Shown here: piece after piece, positions 1 through 6,317 of the stretch | How the letters are laid out: every line of letters begins with the position of its first letter | Numbering within the stretch: position 1 is the stretch's first letter | From: Bacteroidota bacterium | GTDB lineage: Bacteria; Bacteroidota; Bacteroidia; Chitinophagales; Saprospiraceae | Direction of reading: 5' to 3' | DNA: 6,737 nt | Assembly (NCBI GenBank): GCA_018969455.1 | Contig: JAGWYI010000236.1 | Coordinates: forward strand, 1 to 6,737 | Notes under the pieces: model-generated | Told to the model about the DNA's origin: nothing | What the model saw: only the letters and a program-made list of their open reading frames with translations | Database searches by the model: none | Program-made: the position numbers and the translations under genes

Positions 1-1019
<1,019 letters not shown>

Positions 1020-1055
1020 TGGTTGAAACTTCTTATTTGTTTAAGTGATAATTTT

Positions 1056-1158
1056 GTTAACCATGTGATGATGTGACAACCGATTCTAGTACAAGATATA
1101 AAACCATGCAAAAGCACAGATCTTATTTTCTGCCCAAAATCCAAATCATCACATTAAC
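1056..1158 (-). repeat. Imperfect inverted repeat in the tuf leader
   Basis: Arm 1056-1072 (gttaaccatgtgatgat) is complementary to arm 1145-1158 (atcatcacattaac). This gives 5 bp, a 3-nt bulge (1061-1063), then 9 bp. The arms enclose a 72-nt loop. In the minus-strand transcript the stem would start 5 nt after tRNA-Thr(GGU) and end 36 nt before the tuf start codon, so it could take part in tRNA 3' processing or in control of tuf translation. The pairing is read directly from the sequence; the function is inference. Confidence 0.55.
1109..1138 (-). promoter_or_regulatory. Candidate internal promoter for tuf
   Basis: On the minus strand, TTTG (1138-1135) is followed after 18 nt by TGCTTTTG (1116-1109). 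This resembles the Bacteroidota -33 TTTG / -7 TAnnTTTG arrangement, with one mismatch in the TA. Transcription would start near 1102, giving tuf an untranslated leader of about 80 nt and allowing expression without the tRNAs. The spacing is good, but the changed TA lowers confidence. Confidence 0.35.
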
Positions 1159-1163
1159 CCTTG

Positions 1164-1235
<72 letters not shown>

Positions 1236-1241
1236 AATAAA

Positions 1242-1310
1242 GTGAATGAGCGCAAAAACCATTGAATCAAGCGAAACGTAAATCGCTCATTCACCCATTT
1301 ACGCATTCAC
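1242..1310 (-). repeat. Interleaved inverted and direct repeats in the tRNA-Gly/tRNA-Thr spacer
   Basis: An 11-bp perfect inverted repeat, gtgaatgagcg (1242-1252) and cgctcattcac (1284-1294), is separated by 31 nt. A 7-bp perfect inverted repeat, cgtaaat (1277-1283) and atttacg (1297-1303), interlocks with it. A further copy of cattcac lies at 1304-1310. In the minus-strand transcript the loop of the 7-bp hairpin contains the 5' arm of the 11-bp hairpin, so the two are probably alternatives. The 11-bp stem ends 6 nt before the 5' end of tRNA-Thr(GGU). A role in precursor processing or read-through control is inference. Confidence 0.6.
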
Positions 1311-1322
1311 TAACTTGCCGGG

Positions 1323-1395
1323 AGCGGCGGACGAGATTCGAACTCGCGACATTCAGCTTGGAAGGCTGACGCTCTACCAACTGAGCTACCACCGC
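1323..1395 (-). tRNA. tRNA-Gly (anticodon UCC)
   Basis: On the minus strand the acceptor GCGGTGG pairs with CCGCCGC through one T-G wobble; the discriminator is T at 1323. The D arm is GCTC/GAGC. The anticodon stem TCAGC/GCTGA holds loop CTTCCAA, giving anticodon TCC, which reads GGA and GGG. The T arm GCGAG-TTCGAAT-CTCGT is regular. The bases after the discriminator are CCG, so CCA is not encoded. Its place matches E. coli glyT. Confidence 0.96.
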
Positions 1396-1463
1396 AAGCT
1401 ATTATGTTGTAGGATGATTTTTTATGTCGTTAAACCTCAAAAATTACCCTCGACAAATAGTCG

Positions 1464-1547
1464 TGGGGGTGGTGAGATTCGAACTTACTCAGCGGTAAAG
1501 CACCAGATTTACAGTCTGGCCCGGCTCTCCAACTCCGGGGCACCCCC
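1464..1547 (-). tRNA. tRNA-Tyr (anticodon GUA), with unusual positions
   Basis: This is an 84-nt class II tRNA with a long variable region. The acceptor GGGGGTG pairs with CACCCCC, with discriminator A. The D stem is CCGG/CCGG. The anticodon stem CCAGA/TCTGG holds loop CTGTAAA, giving anticodon GTA. The T loop TTCGAAT is normal. Two points are odd. Position 8 is C where nearly all tRNAs have U. The T stem GTAAG/CTCAC has an A-C mismatch at its third pair (plus-strand bases 1486 and 1474). CCA is not encoded. A 4-bp hairpin (1451-1463) directly follows the 3' end. Its place matches E. coli tyrU. Identity is clear; whether the odd positions are real needs the reads. Confidence 0.92.
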
Positions 1548-1638
1548 TAATTTTCTTTCAATCGCCTTAAACAACCCAAAAGCCGTCTAAAACCTTTTCG
1601 CTTAAATCAATGCCCGAATCTTTTTTCAGACAATTTAG

Positions 1639-1711
1639 AGCCACTAGAGGGACTCGAACCCCCGACCAGCTGATTACAAATCAGCTGCTCTACCAGCTGA
1701 GCTACAGTGGC
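1639..1711 (-). tRNA. tRNA-Thr (anticodon UGU)
   Basis: On the minus strand the acceptor GCCACTG pairs with TAGTGGC (final G-T wobble), with discriminator T at 1639. The D arm is GCTC/GAGC. The anticodon stem GCTGA/TCAGC holds loop TTTGTAA, giving anticodon TGT, which reads ACA and ACG. The T arm GGGGG-TTCGAGT-CCCTC has one G-T pair. No CCA is encoded. It is the first gene of the tRNA-tuf operon, in the place of E. coli thrU. Confidence 0.96.
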
Positions 1712-2033
1712 TTATATTTTGACCCTCTTACAGGTCTCTTTGTGCTTTCAATTAACTTTTTTTGCCGGGATAAATACCCCCTTTCGAAAAGCGAGTGCAA
1801 AGGTAATAGATTCCTTTAAAATAGAAAAACAATTTTGAAAAAAAACCGTAAAAATTCCTAACTTTTTATCCCCTACGCCTCAAGTCTTCTCCAAATTGAG
1901 CGTATTATACCTCCTCCAACTCACAATGAAATGATACAAACACTTGATTTACAAAATTTTATCTTTTTTTCAAAGAGAATCATCACCTTTGCAGCCGCGC
2001 TCGCACCTTTCATGCTTCAGAACCATTTTTCGG
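1712..2033. other. Divergent intergenic region between the tRNA-tuf operon and the methyltransferase gene
   Basis: These 322 bp are AT-rich and hold no supported gene. The left half carries the leftward tRNA-tuf promoter; near 1984-1991 a cacctttg sequence followed by gc resembles a rightward -7 box with one mismatch. If that box is used, transcription would start near 1999, about 35 nt before the methyltransferase ATG. I see no -33 TTG at proper spacing for it. Confidence 0.5.
1798..1832 (-). promoter_or_regulatory. Promoter of the tRNA-tuf operon
   Basis: The minus strand reads TACCTTTG (1805-1798), an exact match to the Bacteroidota -7 box TAnnTTTG, followed by CA. A possible -33 TTG lies at 1832-1830 with a 24-nt spacer, longer than usual, so the upstream element is uncertain. 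The start of transcription would fall near 1790, about 80 nt before tRNA-Thr(UGU). It is the only good box upstream of the tRNA cluster. Confidence 0.6.
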
Positions 2034-2666
2034 ATGAACGATAAAACCTTTGAATACTGCCTCGCCCACACCACCGCCCCAGGCGATTTTTTGAATGCCC
2101 TCGAACGCGAAACCTACTTACGTACCCTTAGCCCTCATATGATGTCGGGACCTTACCAGGGTGCCCTGTTGCGCATGATCAGCCTGATGCTGCAACCTAA
2201 AAGGGTTCTTGAAGTGGGTACCTTTACCGGATATGCCGCTATATGTTTGGCAGCAGGACTGCCCGAGGACGGGCAGTTGCATACCATAGAAGCCGATGAT
2301 GAACTGGTTTGGATCATCCAAAAGGGCCTGAAACTGGCCCAAATTGAACACAAAGTAACGATTCATACGGGCGAGGCAACCCAAATTATTCCAAGCCTGG
2401 AAGGTGATTTTGATTTGGTGTTCCTCGATGCCGGCAAACTGGATTATGCGGTGCACTATGAAATGGTGCTGCAAAAAACACGTACCGGGGGCTTTATTCT
2501 GGCTGATAATGTGCTGTGGGATGGTAAAGTTGCCGGATTCGATCAAAAGGATCAAACCGCACTGGTATTGCGCGCTTTTAACGATCTGGTACATACCGAC
2601 TCCCGGGTGGAAAACCTGCTCCTCCCACTGCGGGACGGCCTTATGCTAATCCGTAAAATCGTTTAA
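2034..2666 (+). CDS. SAM-dependent O-methyltransferase, class I, cation-dependent type
   Basis: The 210-residue product matches the caffeoyl-CoA/catechol O-methyltransferase-like family (COG4122 type), cytoplasmic and without a signal peptide. An N-terminal MMSGPYQGALLRMI (36-49) leads into the SAM motif VLEVGTFTGY (58-67). Acidic Glu86 (HTIEAD) would bind the SAM ribose. FLDAGK (Asp132) and ADNVLW (Asp158, Asn159) supply the expected metal-binding residues. The length is normal. The start at 2034 is chosen because an in-frame TTG extension back to 1944 adds 30 unlike residues and runs through the candidate promoter box at 1984-1991. Family members methylate catechol-like or other small hydroxyl substrates; the substrate here cannot be told. 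The next gene lies 146 bp away behind its own promoter box, so it is probably a single transcription unit. Confidence 0.9.
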   Translation: MNDKTFEYCLAHTTAPGDFLNALERETYLRTLSPHMMSGPYQGALLRMISLMLQPKRVLEVGTFTGYAAICLAAGLPEDGQLHTIEADDELVWIIQKGLKLAQIEHKVTIHTGEATQIIPSLEGDFDLVFLDAGKLDYAVHYEMVLQKTRTGGFILADNVLWDGKVAGFDQKDQTALVLRAFNDLVHTDSRVENLLLPLRDGLMLIRKIV

Positions 2667-2732
2667 CAAGCCATATAGCGTGTTTCTTTTCGATTCTATC
2701 GCCATTTTTTTTTCAATTCCTTCAAGCTTACT

Positions 2733-2740
2733 TATGTTTG
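2733..2740 (+). promoter_or_regulatory. -7 promoter box for the response regulator gene
   Basis: TATGTTTG followed by C is an exact match to the Bacteroidota -7 box TAnnTTTG. No TTG is visible at the usual -33 distance; the upstream stretch is T-rich instead. Transcription would begin near 2747, giving a leader of about 66 nt before the ATG at 2813. This argues against the in-frame TTG at 2738 as a start codon. Confidence 0.5.
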
Positions 2741-2812
2741 CCCTGCTTGCGGGGAACAGAACCCATCAAAACACCGCTCATACGAAACCCATTTCACCCC
2801 AACACAATAATC

Positions 2813-3514
2813 ATGGCCGATAAAAAAGCACACCTATTATATGTCGAAGACGACGAAAGCCTGAGCTTCGTTACCCGAGACAATCTGGAACTAAACGGAT
2901 TTGCCGTTACCTATTGCGAAGACGGTCAGAAAGCACTCGATTTGATCGAATCCAACACCAATTTCGATTTGTGCATTCTGGATGTAATGCTTCCCCATGT
3001 AGACGGCTTTACGCTGGCGCAGGAAATCAGAAAACGAAACGAACTCGTTCCCATCATTTTCCTGACCGCCAAAAGCATGAAGCAAGACAAAATTCACGGT
3101 TTGACCATTGGTGCAGACGATTACATCACCAAACCATTCAGCATTGAGGAACTGCTGCTAAAAATTGATATTTTCCTGCGAAGAACCAAATACACCACCA
3201 TCCTGAAGGAAAATCTGGTGGTTAAAATTGGCAGTTACCTGTTTGATTACAAAAATTTGAACCTTACCAATGGCGCATATACCGAAACGCTCACCCAAAA
3301 AGAGGCAGACCTCTTAAAATTGCTCAATGAAAACCGAAACCAGGTTGTAAAACGCTCCTTTATCCTTGAAACAATTTGGGGGAAGGACGACTATTTTCTT
3401 GGACGAAGCCTGGATGTTTTTATTTCTCGCTTGCGCAAATACTTGAATATGGACGAGCGCATAAAAATTGAGAACATCCATGGAGTTGGTTTCAAATTTC
3501 GGGTAGATGAATAA
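2813..3514 (+). CDS. OmpR/RprY-type response regulator transcription factor
   Basis: The 233-residue protein has a receiver domain (about 6-125) and an OmpR-type winged helix (about 136-230). In the receiver, Asp13-Asp14 form the acidic pocket, Asp57 in CILDVMLP is the phosphoacceptor, Thr85 (FLTAK) and Lys107 (TKPF) are the conserved switch residues, and Tyr104 is the aromatic switch. The recognition helix is near SLDVFISRLRKYL (199-211), and the protein ends in the IHGVGFKF wing. It most resembles Bacteroidota RprY-like regulators (recalled, not searched). A partner kinase would phosphorylate Asp57 and alter DNA binding. No kinase is nearby, so it is an orphan here. It is followed after 11 bp by the hydrolase, probably in one operon. 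ATG 2813 is chosen because the TTG at 2738 would sit on the promoter box and add 25 unrelated residues. Confidence 0.95.
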   Translation: MADKKAHLLYVEDDESLSFVTRDNLELNGFAVTYCEDGQKALDLIESNTNFDLCILDVMLPHVDGFTLAQEIRKRNELVPIIFLTAKSMKQDKIHGLTIGADDYITKPFSIEELLLKIDIFLRRTKYTTILKENLVVKIGSYLFDYKNLNLTNGAYTETLTQKEADLLKLLNENRNQVVKRSFILETIWGKDDYFLGRSLDVFISRLRKYLNMDERIKIENIHGVGFKFRVDE

Positions 3515-3525
3515 TTTTTAAGGCT

Positions 3526-4377
3526 ATGAAACGGCTTGCCCGTTTCCAAAATGAAAATCACAAGTTGGAATCTTTTTTTTTACCTTATCAGGATGCAAGC
3601 GTTCACTGTCTGCGTTTTGGACATGGCCCGCAGTTGCTCCTTGCATTGCATGGTTTTGGAGACCGCGCCCGCATGTTTGCCGTGCTTGAACCCGACCTTG
3701 CTGCGAAGTATACCGTAGTGGCCATTGATTGGCCTTTTCACGGGCAAACCGACTGGCCCAGACAAAGTTTTCAGAAGTCGGATTTACTTGCCATTCTGAA
3801 TTTGGTACTGGAAAAAGAAGCACAGTCGAGATTCAGCCTGATGGGATTCAGTTTTGGGGGTCGTTTGGCTCAATCCATGCTACCAGAATTGGTCGATCGG
3901 CTTGATAAATTGTACTTGTTATCGCCAGATGGTATTGAAACAAAGGGAATGACCTTGGCTGTTCGTACCCCTTTGTGGTTGCGCAAGTTTCTGTACCGTT
4001 TGTTAAAGAGGCCGCACTGGTTTCTTAATTTGTTGCGTTGGGGGAATAAAATTGGGCTGGTACCGGGCCTGATTAACCATTTTTTGGCCTGCAATCTGTC
4101 GCGGCCCGATCGGTTTCAGCGTACTTTTGGTTGTTGGCTTTCCCTTGATTCTTTTTACCTGCGTCGCAGGCACATCAAGGCCTTGCTAAAATCGAGCGGG
4201 TTGCCCACCTCAATTTATTATGGCGAGCGGGATGAAATGATCAATTTTAAAAAATTGAAAAAGATGACTCAGGATTTACCCAACGTTCAATTGCGGGTAT
4301 TGCCAGAAGGTCACCGATTGATCGGCCCTCAGCTGGGGGCTAGCCTGGGGCAAGAGACGTTTAAATCCAGTTGCTGA
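3526..4377 (+). CDS. Alpha/beta hydrolase, substrate unknown
   Basis: The 283-residue protein has the alpha/beta hydrolase fold. LHGFGD (41-46) is the oxyanion-hole loop, and AIDWPFHGQT (67-75) is the usual strand-loop after it. The nucleophile elbow GFSFG (107-111) carries Ser109, GERDEMI gives Asp236, and EGHRL gives His263, so the triad is complete. Between about 135 and 215 lies a basic, helical cap rich in Trp, Arg and Lys, which could contact lipids or membranes (inference). No signal peptide is seen. It could be an esterase, lipase or MenH-like enzyme; the sequence does not decide. Its ATG lies 11 bp after the response regulator, so the two are probably co-transcribed. Its last 17 bp overlap the end of the convergent lpxH gene. 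Confidence 0.88.
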   Translation: MKRLARFQNENHKLESFFLPYQDASVHCLRFGHGPQLLLALHGFGDRARMFAVLEPDLAAKYTVVAIDWPFHGQTDWPRQSFQKSDLLAILNLVLEKEAQSRFSLMGFSFGGRLAQSMLPELVDRLDKLYLLSPDGIETKGMTLAVRTPLWLRKFLYRLLKRPHWFLNLLRWGNKIGLVPGLINHFLACNLSRPDRFQRTFGCWLSLDSFYLRRRHIKALLKSSGLPTSIYYGERDEMINFKKLKKMTQDLPNVQLRVLPEGHRLIGPQLGASLGQETFKSSC

Positions 4378-5140
4378 CGATGGTTCCCTGATTTTCAAAA
4401 AAAAGCAACTCCAATTTTTCGCCGTCGAAAACAGCATAGGATTGATGGTGAAGCCATTCGCCTAAGTTGATGTACCTGCTTTGGGTGTTCTTTAAACGCC
4501 AATCGATGGGCAAGTGACGGTGTCCAAATACGAAAAAATCGGGTTCGATGCCTTGATCTAATTTACGGTTACAATATTGAAGGAGCCATTCTTTGTCGTC
4601 GCCCAGCCAAAAACGTTCGGCAGGCGGTGTAGCGGCCCGGCTTTTACCGGAAAAAAAATTGGCCAGCCCCACGCCGACATCGGGATGCAGCCAGTTGAAG
4701 GCCCATTGAGCGGCATGGCTCGTAAATACTTTTTTCATTCTTTTGTAGCCCTGGTCGCCAGGACCGAGTCCGTCCCCATGACCAATCAGGAAAGATTTTC
4801 CCAGTATGGTTTCCCGAATGGGTTTTCGAAAAACAGGAATTCCAAGTTCCTGTTCAAAATAGCCAAACATCCATAGGTCGTGATTTCCGGTAAACATAAA
4901 AACGGGAATATTGGCATCGCGCAGATCGGCCAATTTGCCTAGAATCCGGGTAAATCCTTTGGGAACCACGGTTTTGTATTCAAACCAGAATTCGAACAGG
5001 TCTCCTACAATGTAAATTGCAGCAGCATCATGGGCAGCCATGTTGAGCCAGCGCAACAGGCTTTTTTCGCGCTCGCGGGAGCTGGTGCGCGCGTCAACGC
5101 CCAGGTGGAAATCGGAAGCAAAGTAAATTTTCTGCGCCAC
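4361..5140 (-). CDS. lpxH: UDP-2,3-diacylglucosamine diphosphatase, LpxH type
   Basis: This metallophosphatase cleaves UDP-2,3-diacylglucosamine to lipid X and UMP in lipid A synthesis, at the inner face of the cytoplasmic membrane. Read from GTG 5140 it has 259 residues. All calcineurin-like motifs are present: DFH (10-12), GDLFEFW (46-52, Asp47), GNHD (85-88), GHGDG (120-124) and GHRH (206-209). Between them lies GYKRMKKVF and a helical insert ending WLHPDVGVGLANFFS, as in Bacteroidota LpxH. The frame stays open upstream to a TTG/ATG near 5284, but those 48 residues are unlike the family and cross a -7 box at 5209-5216. The GTG places the start just before KIYFASDFHL, where relatives begin. 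GNHD replaces the GNRD of E. coli LpxH. The gene diverges from hldD, another LPS gene. Confidence 0.9.
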   Translation of the reverse strand: MAQKIYFASDFHLGVDARTSSREREKSLLRWLNMAAHDAAAIYIVGDLFEFWFEYKTVVPKGFTRILGKLADLRDANIPVFMFTGNHDLWMFGYFEQELGIPVFRKPIRETILGKSFLIGHGDGLGPGDQGYKRMKKVFTSHAAQWAFNWLHPDVGVGLANFFSGKSRAATPPAERFWLGDDKEWLLQYCNRKLDQGIEPDFFVFGHRHLPIDWRLKNTQSRYINLGEWLHHQSYAVFDGEKLELLFFENQGTIVSNWI

Positions 5141-5208
5141 AACAAAATTTGGTATTGAAAAACGGGATGAAAAATGCACAAAACATGCCAATGTACCCGG
5201 TGAAGTTG

Positions 5209-5216
5209 CAAAATTA
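5209..5216 (-). promoter_or_regulatory. -7 promoter box for lpxH
   Basis: The minus strand reads TAATTTTG followed by CA, an exact TAnnTTTG match. No TTG is seen at the -33 distance. Transcription would begin near 5202, about 60 nt before the GTG at 5140. The box lies inside the N-terminal extension of the longest reading frame, which supports the shorter protein. Confidence 0.45.
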
Positions 5217-5270
5217 ATACGTCGTTCTGGATGGCCCGATCTAAGTGCAGAAAAAATGCGGGATAGGGCT

Positions 5271-5278
5271 TTTCTTTG
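5271..5278 (+). promoter_or_regulatory. Possible -7 promoter box for hldD
   Basis: TTTCTTTG followed by CA matches TAnnTTTG except for one base. Transcription would begin near 5285, about 20 nt before the hldD ATG at 5306. No -33 TTG is visible. It is offered because the gene must be transcribed from this short divergent gap unless it depends on distant read-through. Confidence 0.3.
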
Positions 5279-5305
5279 CATCAAGTTTCATCAAACAGGC
5301 AAATT

Positions 5306-6286
5306 ATGATTGTTATTACCGGTGCTGCAGGTTTCATTGGCTCCTGCATGGTTCAAAAATTGCTGGAAAGTGGATATTCGGATCTGGTTGTGGTAGATGA
5401 ATTCAGCCGACCCGACAAAAATCGAAATCTGGAAGGGAAAAAAACAAGCGGGCAGATAGATCGCAACAATTTCATGCGCTGGCTTGAACGCAATCACGCC
5501 GACATTGATTTTGTATTGCATTTGGGCGCGCGCACCGATACTACGGAGCAGGATAAAGCCATTTTTGACGCTCTAAATCTTGAATATTCAAAAGGAGTTT
5601 GGCAATTGTGTGCAGGATTTGAAATACCCATGCTGTATGCGAGCAGCGCAGCGACCTACGGTTTGGGTGAACGCGGCTATGCTGATGAGGAGGAGCATAT
5701 ACCGCACTTACATCCTTTAAATCCATATGGTCAGAGCAAACAGGATTTTGACCTGTGGGTATTGGCGCAAGTGGCAGGGGGAAATGCAACTCCACCCTAT
5801 TGGGCAGGTTTCAAGTTTTTCAACGTTTACGGGCCGAATGAATACCATAAGGGTCGAATGGCCTCGGTTATCATGCATACAGTACGCCAGATTAAGGCAA
5901 GCGGCGGGATGAAATTGTTTCGCTCCCATCGCCCCGATTTCAGCGACGGTGGGCAAAGTCGGGATTTTATTTACGTAAAAGATGTGGTTTCGGTGTTACA
6001 GTATTTCATGGAAGCCAAACCAGGCAATGGCATTTACAATTTGGGGACGGGCAAAGCACGCAGTTTTTTGGATCTGGCAAGCGGAACGTTTAGGGCAATG
6101 GGCCTGGACCCCAATATTTCATTTATTGATACCCCTGCGGATATTCGCGATACGTATCAATATTTTACAGAGGCCGATATGCGCAAAGTACGTGCAGCGG
6201 GCTATACTGCTCCGTTTCACGAATTGGAGGCCGGAATTACTGAATACGTTCAGCAATATCTGCTTCCGGAAGAGAAAATTTGGTAA
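5306..6286 (+). CDS. hldD: ADP-L-glycero-D-manno-heptose 6-epimerase
   Basis: HldD (RfaD) uses bound NADP to epimerise ADP-D-glycero-D-manno-heptose at C6, giving the ADP-heptose donor for the LPS inner core. The 326 residues form a short-chain dehydrogenase/epimerase. The nucleotide loop is GAAGFIG (6-12). SSAATYG (113-119) holds the catalytic Ser. YGQSK supplies Tyr141 and Lys145. The HldD signature NVYGPNEYHKGRMAS spans 173-187, with Lys182 in the place of the second catalytic Lys of E. coli. LFRSH, SRDFIYVKD and EADMRK complete the match. E. coli HldD is 310 residues, so the length is usual. ATG 5306 is chosen because the fold begins at MIVITG; an in-frame start at 5276 would add ten unrelated residues. 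The neighbouring lpxH suggests an LPS-assembly locus. Confidence 0.95.
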   Translation: MIVITGAAGFIGSCMVQKLLESGYSDLVVVDEFSRPDKNRNLEGKKTSGQIDRNNFMRWLERNHADIDFVLHLGARTDTTEQDKAIFDALNLEYSKGVWQLCAGFEIPMLYASSAATYGLGERGYADEEEHIPHLHPLNPYGQSKQDFDLWVLAQVAGGNATPPYWAGFKFFNVYGPNEYHKGRMASVIMHTVRQIKASGGMKLFRSHRPDFSDGGQSRDFIYVKDVVSVLQYFMEAKPGNGIYNLGTGKARSFLDLASGTFRAMGLDPNISFIDTPADIRDTYQYFTEADMRKVRAAGYTAPFHELEAGITEYVQQYLLPEEKIW

Positions 6287-6295
6287 GCTCGCAGG

Positions 6296-6317
6296 AAAGC
6301 CTATAAAATGGGGCTTT
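6296..6317. terminator. Possible bidirectional hairpin terminator between hldD and the T9SS cargo gene
   Basis: AAAGCC (6296-6301) and GGCTTT (6312-6317) form a 6-bp stem around a 10-nt loop, followed by T and AA. It lies in the 30-bp gap between two convergent stop codons, where a shared terminator is expected. The stem is short and the T run is part of it, so strength is doubtful. Its last base overlaps the stop codon of the minus-strand gene. Confidence 0.4.

Noticed and set aside
1315..1819. Small plus-strand open frames over the tRNA genes
   Set aside because: They run antisense through tRNA-Gly, tRNA-Tyr and tRNA-Thr; phrases such as GEIRT and GTRTPD are typical translated-tRNA artefacts.
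1944..2033. A 30-residue N-terminal extension of the methyltransferase from a TTG
   Set aside because: It has no family similarity and crosses the candidate promoter; ATG 2034 fits better.
2118..2594. A 158-codon minus-strand frame opposite the methyltransferase
   Set aside because: It mirrors a well-supported methyltransferase and has no recognisable domain.
3519..3526. AAGG just before the hydrolase ATG as a Shine-Dalgarno site
   Set aside because: It sits only 2-3 nt from the start codon, too close to work, and Bacteroidota rarely use such sites.
3524..3823. A 99-codon minus-strand frame opposite the hydrolase start
   Set aside because: No domain and fully covered by the hydrolase, whose catalytic residues are intact.
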